64,000 nt of DNA from Flavobacterium fryxellicola (GCF_900143245.1 NZ_FRDK01000004.1:186001-250000), one strand, 5' to 3'; numbered from the stretch's first letter, positions 44,939 through 54,952 are shown. Numbers and translations are program-made. The notes: a model not told the origin generated them from the sequence alone.

Positions 44939-44970
44939 GAAAAAGGACCCGTTTTTACGAGTCCTTTTTT
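44939..44970 (+). terminator. Terminator of the small membrane protein gene
   Basis: AAAAAGGACCCGT pairs with ACGAGTCCTTTTT with one mismatch, followed by further T residues. Confidence 0.8.
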
Positions 44971-45006
44971 TATACTTCTTAGTTTTTAAAATCGCGTTTT
45001 AATGCA

Positions 45007-45044
45007 AAAAAACAAGGACTCCTTTTCGGGAGTCCTTGTTTTTT
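45007..45044 (-). terminator. Terminator of the TonB-type receptor gene
   Basis: AAAACAAGGACTCC (45009-45022) pairs perfectly with GGAGTCCTTGTTTT (45029-45042 or so), reaching the stop codon of the receptor gene. Confidence 0.85.
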
Positions 45045-47496
45045 ATCCTTGATAGTCACCTTCGCCCTCATTTTGATTTTGTCTAGGTCTTTCTCTTTCG
45101 TTTTTTGGTTTGTTAAAACGGTACGTAAACGATAAACTAAACTGTCTTTCTCTCCATTGCATTTCACTGTATGAATTTACAATTCCTGGAAGATTGTTTT
45201 CCATGATTCTTTTTCTGGAATTGAGCACATCACTAATATTAAATGAAAGTGTTCCTTTGTCCTTCATGATGTCTTTACTAAAGGCCAAGTTTGCACCAAA
45301 AACACCTAAACTCCTCCCTTGAGCATTGTTTTGTGGGCCATTATAACTAGCATTAGTTTGCCAATCGATTTTGTATGGCAACGTGATTTTAGAGGTTAAT
45401 CTTGTAGACCACGAAGTGGCTGTATTGTCAAAATTCTGTGAGATTTTATTATTGTTAAAGTCGGTATACGTGAAATCACCTTGTGTTTCGTTTCTAAAGA
45501 AATTAAAATTCCCATTTAATTTCCACCATTTGTATGGAGAAAAGTTCAAAGTAAATTCAAATCCTGTTCTGAATTCCGTTGCTAAATTGATAGGCGTGCT
45601 AATAAGTATAGGGGTGCCGTTAACAAAGTTACCAGATTCTCTTCTGGCAAATTGAAACGAATCATTTGTTTTATTGAGGTATAAGGAAGTATTGAATGTT
45701 AATTTTTCCCATCTTTTGATATAACCAAAGTCAATGGCATCAGTAAATGCTGGATCTAAATCAGGATTTCCAACAAAAATATTGATATTGCTGGATAAGT
45801 TAGTGAATGGATTTAAGAATCGGCCTCTAGGTCTTTGAATTCTGCGACTGTAACTGACTGAAGTGCTACTTTTATCTGAAATTTCATAAGTGAAGAAGGC
45901 ACTAGGGAAAAAATTATTGTATTTTTTAGTATTGAAATCATTCGTGGCTAATTGGTTGATTTCAATATTTGAATCTTCAAAACGCAACCCAAAAAGGGCT
46001 GAGAATTTTTTAATTTTTACGCCATATTGTGTATAAAGAGCATTTACTTTTTCTTTATATTCTAATGTGTTAGTAAAGTCGTTGTTAATCACTCCGTCAT
46101 TATCCACTTGATAATCCGTTAGTAATTTTGAAAAATCACCGCGATATCCTGCTTCAAACTGACTTCCTTTTCCAAAAGGTAAAACATAATCCATTTGAAG
46201 CAAATTTCTACTTTGAGTTTGATCATTTCGAGTATTATCAAATTTAACCAGACTTGTTCTCGTGTCTTTATCTGTAATTATAGCATTATTGACATCATCA
46301 TTAGTAGAAAAGGATCCGTCAATTGACAATTTGTGTCCGTCTTTTTTGAATTTTTTAATGAAGTTGGTAGCAAATTCTACATTTTCACTGTCGCTATTTT
46401 CATTATTTATTCGATTGCGAGTGTAATCAAAATTAAAACCTGAATCATAATAGTTTTGAAAAACGTCATCTTTATTCTTTCCATTGCTTTTACGGTAATT
46501 AATGGAATTGGTCCATGATGTTGATTTGTTCAAATACCATTCTACACCAAAATTTCCGTTATAACCTTTGTTGTTTCTTGCGTTTTCTCTAGTTTCATAA
46601 ATGTAATCTCGAGTTGTATTATCAGCATTTAAATACCTTGAGTTTGTAAATGCATTTCCAGGATTATTACGATCATTATAGGATTGTGTGGTAAAAAGAT
46701 TAAAATTGTCTGATTTATAATTTAAAGTACCGCTTAAACCGTAAATTTCGGGATACCCCGTTGAGGCTATAAAGGTTCCATTTAAACCTAAGTTTTTACC
46801 TTTTTTTAAGATGATATTTAATAGACCCCCACCACCTTCAGCATCATATCGAGCGGATGGGTTGGTAATTACTTCCACTTTTTCAATGGCATCAGCAGGG
46901 ATTAAACGCAATGCTTCAGCTATGTTTATCGCGTTTGATGGTTTTCCATCTATCAATACTCTAACATTTTCATTTCCGCGCAGGCTTATGTTTCCTTCAA
47001 CATCTACTGAAACCGAGGGAATATTATCTAAAACATCACTAACCGTTCCACCTTTAACCATAAGGTCACTACCTACATTATATACTTTTTTATCTAATTT
47101 GATCTCAACCGTTGTTTTTTCAGAACGAATGACAACCTCATTCAGTTGGTTTGCATCTTCCTCTAAGCTAATTAGGCCTAGACTTGTATTTGATTTAAGG
47201 TTTTTCTGTTTGATCTCGTTCACCTTGAAAGATATAAACTCAATTTTTATATCATAAACACCTGGTTTAATATCAATCTCAAATTCTCCTTTTGGATTTG
47301 TAATTCCACCTGCAATGGGTTTGGGATTGTTAGGAGCTAAAAAAGTAATCGTAGCATATTCTAGAGGTTGTTTGCTGATTTTTTCTACCACTCTTCCTGT
47401 AATTTTAATTTTTGGAACTGTAGGCCCTTGCTGGGCAAAACTAAAAAGGGTATTAAATGAGAGAACAAGAATTAAAACAGATTTTATTTTTTTCAT
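45043..47496 (-). CDS. Outer membrane receptor with carboxypeptidase-like and plug domains
   Basis: 817 residues from the ATG at 47496 (MKKIKSVLILVLSF); an ATG at 47508 adds four residues. Order: signal peptide ending SFAQQ; a CarboxypepD-regulatory-like domain (KITGRVVEKISKQPLEYATI..) to about 105; a plug (GGTVSDVLDNIPSVSVDVEGNISLRGNENVRVLIDG) to about 235; then a beta-barrel to the end (FSLSFTYRF). The barrel resembles the outer membrane beta-barrel family 3 found in Bacteroidota rather than a classical SusC. Ligand unknown. Confidence 0.88.
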   Translation of the reverse strand: MKKIKSVLILVLSFNTLFSFAQQGPTVPKIKITGRVVEKISKQPLEYATITFLAPNNPKPIAGGITNPKGEFEIDIKPGVYDIKIEFISFKVNEIKQKNLKSNTSLGLISLEEDANQLNEVVIRSEKTTVEIKLDKKVYNVGSDLMVKGGTVSDVLDNIPSVSVDVEGNISLRGNENVRVLIDGKPSNAINIAEALRLIPADAIEKVEVITNPSARYDAEGGGGLLNIILKKGKNLGLNGTFIASTGYPEIYGLSGTLNYKSDNFNLFTTQSYNDRNNPGNAFTNSRYLNADNTTRDYIYETRENARNNKGYNGNFGVEWYLNKSTSWTNSINYRKSNGKNKDDVFQNYYDSGFNFDYTRNRINNENSDSENVEFATNFIKKFKKDGHKLSIDGSFSTNDDVNNAIITDKDTRTSLVKFDNTRNDQTQSRNLLQMDYVLPFGKGSQFEAGYRGDFSKLLTDYQVDNDGVINNDFTNTLEYKEKVNALYTQYGVKIKKFSALFGLRFEDSNIEINQLATNDFNTKKYNNFFPSAFFTYEISDKSSTSVSYSRRIQRPRGRFLNPFTNLSSNINIFVGNPDLDPAFTDAIDFGYIKRWEKLTFNTSLYLNKTNDSFQFARRESGNFVNGTPILISTPINLATEFRTGFEFTLNFSPYKWWKLNGNFNFFRNETQGDFTYTDFNNNKISQNFDNTATSWSTRLTSKITLPYKIDWQTNASYNGPQNNAQGRSLGVFGANLAFSKDIMKDKGTLSFNISDVLNSRKRIMENNLPGIVNSYSEMQWRERQFSLSFTYRFNKPKNERERPRQNQNEGEGDYQG

Positions 47497-47594
47497 TTCT
47501 ATAAACATTGGTTAAACAACGTTAGACGTTAAAAGTTGGTTTTTGTTTAATGCCTACTGTCATAAAAAAATGTTAAAATTAAGTACTTGAATTG

Positions 47595-47939
47595 TTACGA
47601 AATGAACATGCTAACTTTTTCTAAATCTCGTCCTATAATTGCCTTACTTCCCTTGACTACAATAGGTCTTTCAATTAGAATTGGATACGATATCATGGCT
47701 AGAATAATTTGTTTGTCATCTAATTTTTGGTCTTTATAATTTTCGATCCAAATTTTTTCTTTTTGCCGTACTAACGCCATAGGTTTTATATTTAGTTTTT
47801 CAATAATAGTAGACAGCTCTTCAAATGAAGGTGGATGTGTAAGATAGTGGATGACTTCAAACTTTTTGTTTGAACTTTCTAACAATACTAAACAATTTCT
47901 GGATTTTCCGCAGCGCGAATTATGGTATATTTGTAGCAT
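47595..47939 (-). CDS. ArsC family (glutaredoxin-type) reductase-like protein
   Basis: 114 residues with the ArsC thioredoxin-like fold: LQIYHNSRCGKSRNC (Cys10 is the expected catalytic cysteine, followed by the KSR anion loop), then LIERPIVVKGSKAIIGR near the C-terminus. Such proteins are arsenate reductases or Spx-like regulators. No ars genes adjoin it, and the distinct loop GKSRNC leaves arsenate activity uncertain. Confidence 0.85.
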   Translation of the reverse strand: MLQIYHNSRCGKSRNCLVLLESSNKKFEVIHYLTHPPSFEELSTIIEKLNIKPMALVRQKEKIWIENYKDQKLDDKQIILAMISYPILIERPIVVKGSKAIIGRDLEKVSMFIS

Positions 47940-48044
47940 GTAAACTTATATTTTGTTTATTATATTTTTTAAAACAAGGAACTTTATAATGTAACAAAAA
48001 TACGGTTTGTTAAACTAATCAGGGATACAATTAAAGTAAAATTC

Positions 48045-48956
48045 ATGTTTATAGAACAAGGTGTAAAGTCAGAAAATAGGTTTTGGAAGTATATTTGGGG
48101 TTCGGTATTACTCGTTTTGGCCTCGCTTGTAGGTCAGCTGGTATTTGTTGCGGCTTTGTTTTATGAAACATTTACAAGTGACCGTTCTTACCCAACTAAC
48201 AATGAGGCATTGATGAAGTTTTTTGAACCTAATTTAACCTTGTTTTTAATATTGATTTCCTTTGTCTTCATTATGCTTGGTGTTATTTTAGTGGTGCGCT
48301 ATTTACACAATCAAACGCTACTATCTGTAACTACCGCTAGAAGTAAAGTGGACTGGAATCGAGTCATTTTTTCCTTTGTAGTTTGGTCCGCAATCACAAT
48401 AGTGTCTACACTGTCATTTTATTTTTATGAACCCAATGACTTTGTACTCAATTTTAAACCAATTCCCTTTGCAATTCTTGCTGTAATTGGAATACTACTT
48501 ATTCCAATACAAACCAGTTCTGAGGAATATATTTTTAGAGGATATTTGATGCAGGGATTTGCTAATTTGTCTAAAAACAAATGGTTTCCTCTACTCATGA
48601 CTTCCCTTATTTTTGGGGGAATGCATATTCTTAATCCAGAAGTGGATAAAATTGGATATATTATATTGGTTTACTACATTGGGACAGGTTTGTTTCTTGG
48701 GATTATTACTCTTATGGATGAGGGACTGGAACTCGCCTTAGGATTTCACGCTGCTAATAATTTGGTTGGCGCTTTACTAGTGACTTCGGATTGGTCTGCC
48801 TTCCAGACACATTCTATTTTCAAAGATGTTTCAGACCCTTCAGCAGGTTTTGATGTTATTCTTCCGGTTATTATTATTTACCCGATACTTTTATTTATCT
48901 TTAGTAAAAAATACAAATGGACCAATTGGAAAGAAAAATTAACAGGAAAAATTTAG
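48045..48956 (+). CDS. CPBP family intramembrane metalloprotease
   Basis: 303 residues with about seven to eight membrane helices. The CAAX/Rce1-type motifs are present: EEYIFRGYL (EExxxR), then FGGMHI and GFHAANN with the metal-ligand histidine and asparagine. Relatives act in peptide processing or immunity to bacteriocins. It ends 38 bp before menE. Substrate unknown. Confidence 0.9.
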   Translation: MFIEQGVKSENRFWKYIWGSVLLVLASLVGQLVFVAALFYETFTSDRSYPTNNEALMKFFEPNLTLFLILISFVFIMLGVILVVRYLHNQTLLSVTTARSKVDWNRVIFSFVVWSAITIVSTLSFYFYEPNDFVLNFKPIPFAILAVIGILLIPIQTSSEEYIFRGYLMQGFANLSKNKWFPLLMTSLIFGGMHILNPEVDKIGYIILVYYIGTGLFLGIITLMDEGLELALGFHAANNLVGALLVTSDWSAFQTHSIFKDVSDPSAGFDVILPVIIIYPILLFIFSKKYKWTNWKEKLTGKI

Positions 48957-48994
48957 TATGTTTATCTTTCAATAATTTAAAAAATCACAGAACT

Positions 48995-50044
48995 ATGACC
49001 GATGCCATATCCTATAATAATGTCCATAATTTATTTAAATTGAATGGATTTCACTTAAATCGCAATGATTTATGCAGAGTAGCCTACAGCTTTATCAAAG
49101 AAGGTGAGGAGTTCGAAAAAGCATTTGGTGATTTTATTCTTGATTGGTTTGATGCTAAGCCCTATCTGGAAATGAATACATCTGGAACAACAGGAACGCC
49201 TAAAGTGATCCGAATTGAAAAACAGGCAATGGTCAATTCAGCGATAGCAACAGGAGATTTTTTCGATTTAAAACCAGGAGATAAAGCGTTACACTGTTTA
49301 CCTACTAAATACATCGCCGGAAAAATGATGTTTGTAAGAAGCTTTATTTTAGGTCTCGATATTGATTTTGTAGCACCAAGTTCACATCCTTTGCTAGATA
49401 ATAATTGTAAATATGATTTTGTTGCTATGGTGCCTTTACAAGCTCAAAATTCTTTGTCGGAATTAGAAAACGTAAAAAAAGTAATCATTGGCGGTGCTAA
49501 AGTGAATAATGTTCTTGAAAAAGCACTATCTAAGCTGAAGACAAAAGTATATGAAACTTATGGTATGACTGAAACGATAACTCATATCGCTGCAAAGCAA
49601 GTAGGAGCAGAAGCTTTTTCAGTTTTGCCAAATGTAAAAATTGCTATGGATGACAGAAATTGTCTCGTAATTGATGCTCCTAAAATTTCAAAAGGGTCTA
49701 TCGTAACCAATGATCTTGTAGCATTAATTGGGGAGAACCAATTTGTGTTTTTGGGACGAATGGATAATATAATCAACAGCGGCGGAATCAAATTGATACC
49801 AGAGAAAATTGAAGCTAAATTATCCCATAAGATTCATGCTAGATTTTTTGTAGCGGGACTTCAAGATATTGATTTAGGCGAGAAATTAGCTTTAATAATA
49901 GAGGGTGAAGAGCAAGTTCTAGAAGATACTATTTTTGAAGGTTTAGATAAATATGAAAAACCGAAAGAAATTTTTTATGTGGCAAAATTTACAGAAACTG
50001 AAAACGGAAAAATTAAACGCAAAGAAATCGTAGAGGGTATTTAA
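48995..50044 (+). CDS. menE: o-Succinylbenzoate-CoA ligase-type AMP-binding enzyme
   Basis: 349 residues from the ATG at 48995; the longer frame from 48917 overlaps the CPBP gene and is rejected. The ATP loop reads NTSGTTGTPKVIRIEK, then YETYGMTETITHIAAK, FLGRMDNIINSGG (hinge Asp), and the catalytic lysine in ENGKIKRKE. It is shorter than E. coli MenE (about 450) but typical for Bacteroidota. Likely role: activation of OSB in menaquinone synthesis. Other men genes are not in the window, so the substrate is inferred. Confidence 0.82.
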   Translation: MTDAISYNNVHNLFKLNGFHLNRNDLCRVAYSFIKEGEEFEKAFGDFILDWFDAKPYLEMNTSGTTGTPKVIRIEKQAMVNSAIATGDFFDLKPGDKALHCLPTKYIAGKMMFVRSFILGLDIDFVAPSSHPLLDNNCKYDFVAMVPLQAQNSLSELENVKKVIIGGAKVNNVLEKALSKLKTKVYETYGMTETITHIAAKQVGAEAFSVLPNVKIAMDDRNCLVIDAPKISKGSIVTNDLVALIGENQFVFLGRMDNIINSGGIKLIPEKIEAKLSHKIHARFFVAGLQDIDLGEKLALIIEGEEQVLEDTIFEGLDKYEKPKEIFYVAKFTETENGKIKRKEIVEGI

Positions 50045-50075
50045 AGAAACTACTTATTTCTTTTTCCGTATTCTG

Positions 50076-50107
50076 AAAAGCATCTTGTGTGAACAGATGC
50101 TTTTTTT
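50076..50107. terminator. Terminator after menE
   Basis: AAAAGCATCT (50076-50085) pairs with AGATGCTTTT (50095-50104) and is followed by T residues. Confidence 0.8.
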
Positions 50108-50134
50108 ATTATGACCTTTTTTGGTTTTAAAAGG

Positions 50135-50767
50135 CTAGTTTAAAAAGCGGTAATTTAGTTTGAATCCAAGACTATTTTCAGCATGGCCAAGAGCTAAGAA
50201 TTGAGTTAAATTCATGGATATGCCTATTTTATTTATTTTAGGATTGATAACAAAATACCTCCCCATATACAAGCCGGAACACAGCCCGAATTGCTGATCA
50301 CTGGCATATTCTGACACATAACCCAGTCCAATCTTGGGATCTTCATCTGAAAGCGCATAACCAATACCCGTTTCTGCACCCCAAAACCAATGTGAATTCA
50401 TATTAAATTGAATGTTGGGTTTGATGCAAAATAGACTGAAATTATTGTGACTGGCTCTTTCCGCGAGCGTACTTTCAGCAGTTAGTATTCGCGTATTTTT
50501 TTTAATGAATCGGTAGTCATAGTCAAAACGAATGCCTAGTTCTACTTTTCGGGAAACTATTTTTCCAACTCTAGCGTTTATGCCAATTCCCATTCTGTGC
50601 GTTCGGTACATTTGTATATGTACGGGTAAAGATGCGTTAATTCCGGATTCAAAATAAACGGATTTTTTTTCCAGTGCAGCATTGGAAGGCTCTCCATTAG
50701 TTTGGGCAGCGATGAACTGACCTTGGAGTAGTGCAGTAGCAAGTAGTAAAACCGAAATCTTTTTCAT
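50135..50767 (-). CDS. Outer membrane beta-barrel-like protein, family not recognised
   Basis: 210 residues with a signal peptide (MKKISVLLLATALLQG..AAQ) and alternating hydrophobic/aromatic strands ending LGFKLNYRFLN, as in small 8-stranded barrels. I do not recognise a family. It is flanked by terminators or gaps and appears monocistronic. Confidence 0.7.
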   Translation of the reverse strand: MKKISVLLLATALLQGQFIAAQTNGEPSNAALEKKSVYFESGINASLPVHIQMYRTHRMGIGINARVGKIVSRKVELGIRFDYDYRFIKKNTRILTAESTLAERASHNNFSLFCIKPNIQFNMNSHWFWGAETGIGYALSDEDPKIGLGYVSEYASDQQFGLCSGLYMGRYFVINPKINKIGISMNLTQFLALGHAENSLGFKLNYRFLN

Positions 50768-50916
50768 TTGTCTCTAATTTTAAATTATTAAAATGAATTA
50801 GGTTAAGATTTTTTGGGCTTTGTATAACAAGAAAGGCTGCTTTGCAACTACCTTAAGTAAATTGCAGAACAGCCATAAATGTACAAAATAATTATATAAG
50901 TACTTTAAAATCAGCG

Positions 50917-52545
50917 TTAAACTTGAATGACACCCAGATTAAATTTCTTTTCGATAGGAGCGTGGTTTGCCGCTTCAATACCCATTGAAATCCATGTTCG
51001 AGTGTCTAAAGGATCGATTATGGCATCCGTCCATAATCTGGAAGCAGCATAATAAGGGGAAACTTGTTCGTCATATCGAGCTTTTATTTTGTCAAAAAGT
51101 GCTTTTTCTTTGGCTTCATCCACTAATTCTCCTTTCGCTTTAAGCGAAGAAGCTTCAATTTGTGCCAATACTTTTGCCGCTTGAGTTCCACCCATAACAG
51201 CCAGTTCTGCACTTGGCCAAGCAAAGATTAATCTTGGGTCATACGCTTTTCCGCACATCGCATAATTTCCAGCACCATAAGAATTTCCAACAATTACAGT
51301 AAATTTTGGAACAACTGAATTACTAACAGCGTTGACCATCTTTGCGCCATCTTTTATAATTCCGCCATGTTCGGATTTAGATCCTACCATGAAACCGGTA
51401 ACATCTTGAACAAAAACCAAAGGAATTTTCTTTTGGTTGCAATTCGCAATAAAACGAGTAGCTTTATCTGCTGAATCGGAATAAATTACACCGCCAAACT
51501 GCATTTCACCGTTCTTTGTTTTTACCACTTTACGCTGGTTAGCAACAATTCCTACTGCCCAACCATCAATTCTGGCATAACCAGTAATGATTGTTTGTCC
51601 GTAACCCTCTTTGTAAGCTTCAAACTCAGAATTGTCCACTAAACGATTGATGATTTCCATCATATCGTATTGTTCATTGCGGGCTTTTGGCAAAACTCCA
51701 TAGATTTCTTTTTCGTCTAATGCTGGTTTTTCCGCTTTAATTCGGCTGTACCCTGCTTTATCAAAATCACCTATTTTGTCTACTATATTTTTTATTTTAT
51801 CTAAGGCATCTTTGTCATCTTTGGCTTTATAGTCCGTCACGCCTGAAATTTCACAGTGTGTAGTTGCGCCTCCTAATGTTTCGTTGTCGATGCTTTCGCC
51901 AATGGCAGCTTTTACTAAATAGCTTCCTGCTAGAAAAATACTTCCTGTTTTTTCAACAATCAAAGCTTCGTCACTCATAATAGGTAAATACGCACCACCG
52001 GCAACACAGCTTCCCATAACGGCTGCAATTTGCGTGATTCCCATACTGCTCATTTGAGCATTGTTTCTGAAGATGCGTCCAAAATGTTCCTTATCTGGAA
52101 AAATTTCATCTTGCAAAGGCAAATAAACGCCTGCACTATCCACTAAATAGATAATTGGTAAACGATTTTCCATTGCAATTTCTTGCGCACGTAGATTTTT
52201 TTTGGCAGTGATAGGAAACCATGCACCTGCTTTTACAGTAGCATCATTAGCTACTACAATACATTGTTTTCCTCTAATGTATCCAATTTTAACCACAACC
52301 CCGCCTGAAGGGCATCCTCCATGTTCAGCGTACATTCCTTCTCCAACAAAGGCTCCGATTTCAATACATTTCGCTTTGGGATCTAATAAGTAATCGATGC
52401 GTTCTCGTGCCGTCATCTTGCCTTCGTTATGTAATTTTTGAATGCGTTTTTCACCACCACCCAATTTCACAACACTTAGTTTTTGTCGCAAGGAAGAAAG
52501 TAAAAGTTTATTGTGGTCTTCATTTTTGTTGAAGTTCAAATCCAT
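50917..52545 (-). CDS. Acyl-CoA carboxylase carboxyltransferase subunit (MCC/PCC beta-like)
   Basis: 542 residues, full-length crotonase-like carboxyltransferase with N and C halves. LVDSAGVYLPLQDEIFPDKEHFGRIF and MGSCVAGGAYLPIMSDE resemble 3-methylcrotonyl-CoA carboxylase beta; the second half holds QDVTGFMVGSKSEHGGIIK and GNSYGAGNYAMCGKAYDP. It transfers CO2 from biotin to an acyl-CoA. No biotin carboxylase or carrier gene adjoins it, so the partner must be elsewhere and the substrate is open (methylcrotonyl or propionyl-CoA). Confidence 0.88.
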   Translation of the reverse strand: MDLNFNKNEDHNKLLLSSLRQKLSVVKLGGGEKRIQKLHNEGKMTARERIDYLLDPKAKCIEIGAFVGEGMYAEHGGCPSGGVVVKIGYIRGKQCIVVANDATVKAGAWFPITAKKNLRAQEIAMENRLPIIYLVDSAGVYLPLQDEIFPDKEHFGRIFRNNAQMSSMGITQIAAVMGSCVAGGAYLPIMSDEALIVEKTGSIFLAGSYLVKAAIGESIDNETLGGATTHCEISGVTDYKAKDDKDALDKIKNIVDKIGDFDKAGYSRIKAEKPALDEKEIYGVLPKARNEQYDMMEIINRLVDNSEFEAYKEGYGQTIITGYARIDGWAVGIVANQRKVVKTKNGEMQFGGVIYSDSADKATRFIANCNQKKIPLVFVQDVTGFMVGSKSEHGGIIKDGAKMVNAVSNSVVPKFTVIVGNSYGAGNYAMCGKAYDPRLIFAWPSAELAVMGGTQAAKVLAQIEASSLKAKGELVDEAKEKALFDKIKARYDEQVSPYYAASRLWTDAIIDPLDTRTWISMGIEAANHAPIEKKFNLGVIQV

Positions 52546-52706
52546 GATGCAATATTGTTAAAAATAATTTGGGCTAAAATACAAAATCCAATGAAATAAA
52601 TTTTACTATTTTGTGGCTTTAGAAAGGAAATCGAATATTTGTATACTGTTAAAACAAAAAAATAGAAGTTACCTCCTGTTTTTTTATGAATTTAATAAAA
52701 AGCGAA

Positions 52707-53708
52707 CTATTTTTTTTTGGATTCATTTACAAGTCTTTTGAGAATCGCCCATTGTTTTAATGCATCTCGAGCCTCTACAGCCGGATAACCTAACATTGTT
52801 TTTCCGGCAGGAATATCTCCTGTAACTCCAGAACCAGCGCCTACAATAGCTCCATCGCCAATAGTAGTGTGGTCTTTTATAGAAGCGCTTCCTCCTATAA
52901 TCACACCGTTTCCGAGTGTTACTGAACCAGCAAGTCCGCTATTACCAGCCATAATACAAAATTTCCCTAATTTACTGTTATGGCCTATTTGGACTAAATT
53001 ATCAATTTTGCAACCATCTCCTAAAATGGTAGAACTAAATTTCCCTCTGTCGATGCACGAATTGGCTCCAATTTCTACATTGTTGCCAATAATAACATTA
53101 CCAATTTGTGGAATTTTTACCAAGCCTCGTTGTGGATCCGGTCGAAAACCAAAACCATCGGCACCGATAGTAGCATTAGGATGTATGATACAATCATTCC
53201 CAATATGACATCGTTCCCGAATAACAGTTCCTGACCAAATTACAGTGTTTTTTCCCACTGTAGATGCATCAAGAATGGTAACATTGGGATAAATCGTTGT
53301 ATTGTCGCCCAGAACCACATTTGGTCCTATGTAACAGCCCGCACCAATTCTTGCGCCATTGCAAATAGTGGCTGTGAGATCAATCACAGCGGTTGGATGG
53401 ATGTCAATAATAAATAAAGGTGCTGGAGGTGCAAAAAGTTCTAAAACTTGTGACATCGCTAAATCAGCATCCTTAACTTTAATAAAAGCCCTATTTTCTC
53501 CTGGTTCTATTGCAATATTCTCATTGACAACTGCAACACAAGCTTTAGAAGTTTCCCAAAATTTTTCGTATTTTTTGTTTCCAATAAATGAAATTTCAGT
53601 CGCGCCAGCCATTTCTAATTGTTCTGGAGCAGTAATATTTTCAGAGGTATTCCCGACAATAATTCCTTGTAGAATCTCATTTATTTCTTGTACTGTATAG
53701 GATTTCAT
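52707..53708 (-). CDS. lpxD: UDP-3-O-acylglucosamine N-acyltransferase
   Basis: 333 residues. An N-terminal uridine-binding domain (about 1-100) precedes a left-handed beta-helix of hexapeptide repeats (ATIGADGFGFRPDPQ region, VIIGNNVEIGANSCIDRG, LVQIGHNSKLGKFCIMAGNSGLAG). The catalytic histidine is in QIGHN. It adds the second acyl chain in lipid A synthesis. It is not next to lpxC/fabZ/lpxA, so this could be a second LpxD paralogue. Confidence 0.9.
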   Translation of the reverse strand: MKSYTVQEINEILQGIIVGNTSENITAPEQLEMAGATEISFIGNKKYEKFWETSKACVAVVNENIAIEPGENRAFIKVKDADLAMSQVLELFAPPAPLFIIDIHPTAVIDLTATICNGARIGAGCYIGPNVVLGDNTTIYPNVTILDASTVGKNTVIWSGTVIRERCHIGNDCIIHPNATIGADGFGFRPDPQRGLVKIPQIGNVIIGNNVEIGANSCIDRGKFSSTILGDGCKIDNLVQIGHNSKLGKFCIMAGNSGLAGSVTLGNGVIIGGSASIKDHTTIGDGAIVGAGSGVTGDIPAGKTMLGYPAVEARDALKQWAILKRLVNESKKK

Positions 53709-53861
53709 TAGGTGTAAATATGGTTTTGTTATTTAATAATTTTCAAATAAAAGAATTTAGGGTTAATATTCCTAATCCTATCCCTTTCTTTAAAAAAAGA
53801 GAAAGTTTGCGCACTAGCAATTATCACCTCAATTCTCTAACGAAAAATAAAGGGCAAAGAG

Positions 53862-53869
53862 TATATTTG
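53862..53869 (+). promoter_or_regulatory. Candidate -7 box for the phospholipase gene
   Basis: TATATTTG, 24 bp before the ATG at 53894. It lies inside the open upstream extension of the frame, which favours the 53894 start. Confidence 0.5.
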
Positions 53870-53893
53870 CAAATTATTAATTCTATAACCTTT

Positions 53894-54805
53894 ATGAAAT
53901 TCTTTCAATTTAAAATAGCATTATTTTTTTCCTTATGTTTTTTCAGTAATGCAAATGCACAAATTCAAGCGCTTTTCAATAGCAAGACGCAATTGAGGGA
54001 CTTAACGGAACGTTGGGAATTGGATACCACTTCAACGAGAGGAACTTTTTTGGTTACTCCTTATAAACCAATGTACGTACTGCCCGTTCGATGGACAAGT
54101 AATCCCAATGAAAAACCAATTTCTGGGAACTTAGATCCTGATTATGTAGCCCCGCCGGGAGTTAATTACAATAATATTGAATCTAAATTTCAATTGAGTT
54201 TTAAGACTAAGGTAATGCAGGGGATATTTTGGGGTTATGGTGATTTATGGGTTGCTTACACACAAATATCGCACTGGCAAATCTATAATAATGCTCTTTC
54301 TAGACCTTTTAGAGAAGTTAATTATGAGCCAGAACTAATTTTGAATGTACCTATTAAATTTAATTTTTTGGGTTTTAAAACCCGAATGGTAGGAGTCGCT
54401 TTCAATCATCAGTCTAATGGTAAAAGTGAGCCCTTTTCAAGAAGTTGGAATAGAGTAATTTTTCACGCTGGACTAGAACGTAAGAACTGGACCATTTATG
54501 TCAGACCGTGGCTGCGAGTGCCAGGTGGGAAAGATGATAATCCAGATATTGCTGAGTTTGTGGGCCGAGGCGATGTGAATGTAATTTATACTAAAAACGG
54601 AAATATAATTTCTTTCGTTGGTAGTCACAATCTAAATTTCAATTCCAAAGCTAGGGGTAATTCAACATTTTCTTGGTCTTATCCTATTAAAGATAATTTA
54701 AAAGGGTATTTATTAATCTCTCATGGATACGGCGAAACATTGATTGATTATAATCATTTGCAAACTACAGTAGGTCTTGGCGTTTCGTTAATTGAATGGC
54801 TTTAG
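53894..54805 (+). CDS. pldA: Outer membrane phospholipase A (OMPLA/PldA family)
   Basis: 303 residues from the ATG at 53894; the frame is open to 53720, but the first 58 residues carry no signal and overlap a promoter. Signal peptide MKFFQFKIALFFSLCFF..NAQ. Family motifs: YTQISHWQ, PFREVNYEPE, and the active-site segment FNHQSNGKSEPFSRSWNR, with the His and Ser of the HxSNG motif. It hydrolyses phospholipids that reach the outer leaflet. Confidence 0.92.
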   Translation: MKFFQFKIALFFSLCFFSNANAQIQALFNSKTQLRDLTERWELDTTSTRGTFLVTPYKPMYVLPVRWTSNPNEKPISGNLDPDYVAPPGVNYNNIESKFQLSFKTKVMQGIFWGYGDLWVAYTQISHWQIYNNALSRPFREVNYEPELILNVPIKFNFLGFKTRMVGVAFNHQSNGKSEPFSRSWNRVIFHAGLERKNWTIYVRPWLRVPGGKDDNPDIAEFVGRGDVNVIYTKNGNIISFVGSHNLNFNSKARGNSTFSWSYPIKDNLKGYLLISHGYGETLIDYNHLQTTVGLGVSLIEWL

Positions 54806-54952
54806 ATTTATAAATTGCCATTATATTTAATGTATGGGTTACTTTACTATTGAAATTTGGCTCCACTATTTTGATAAACGATGATGGAGCCTGTTTTTAT
54901 AATTTAGGTCTTATTAAATGGTACTGATTGCATTTTGAGCGATTCCAGCAGA

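Noticed and set aside
53777..53820. Possible fourth copy of the stem-loop repeat
   Set aside because: Only the A/T stem and a vague ATCC/TTTG outline match; the diagnostic AGC-GGA-AGCT part is absent, so it is not listed as a repeat.
53720..53893. Upstream extension of the phospholipase frame
   Set aside because: It precedes a good signal peptide, contains the -7 box and includes repeat-like A/T hairpin sequence.
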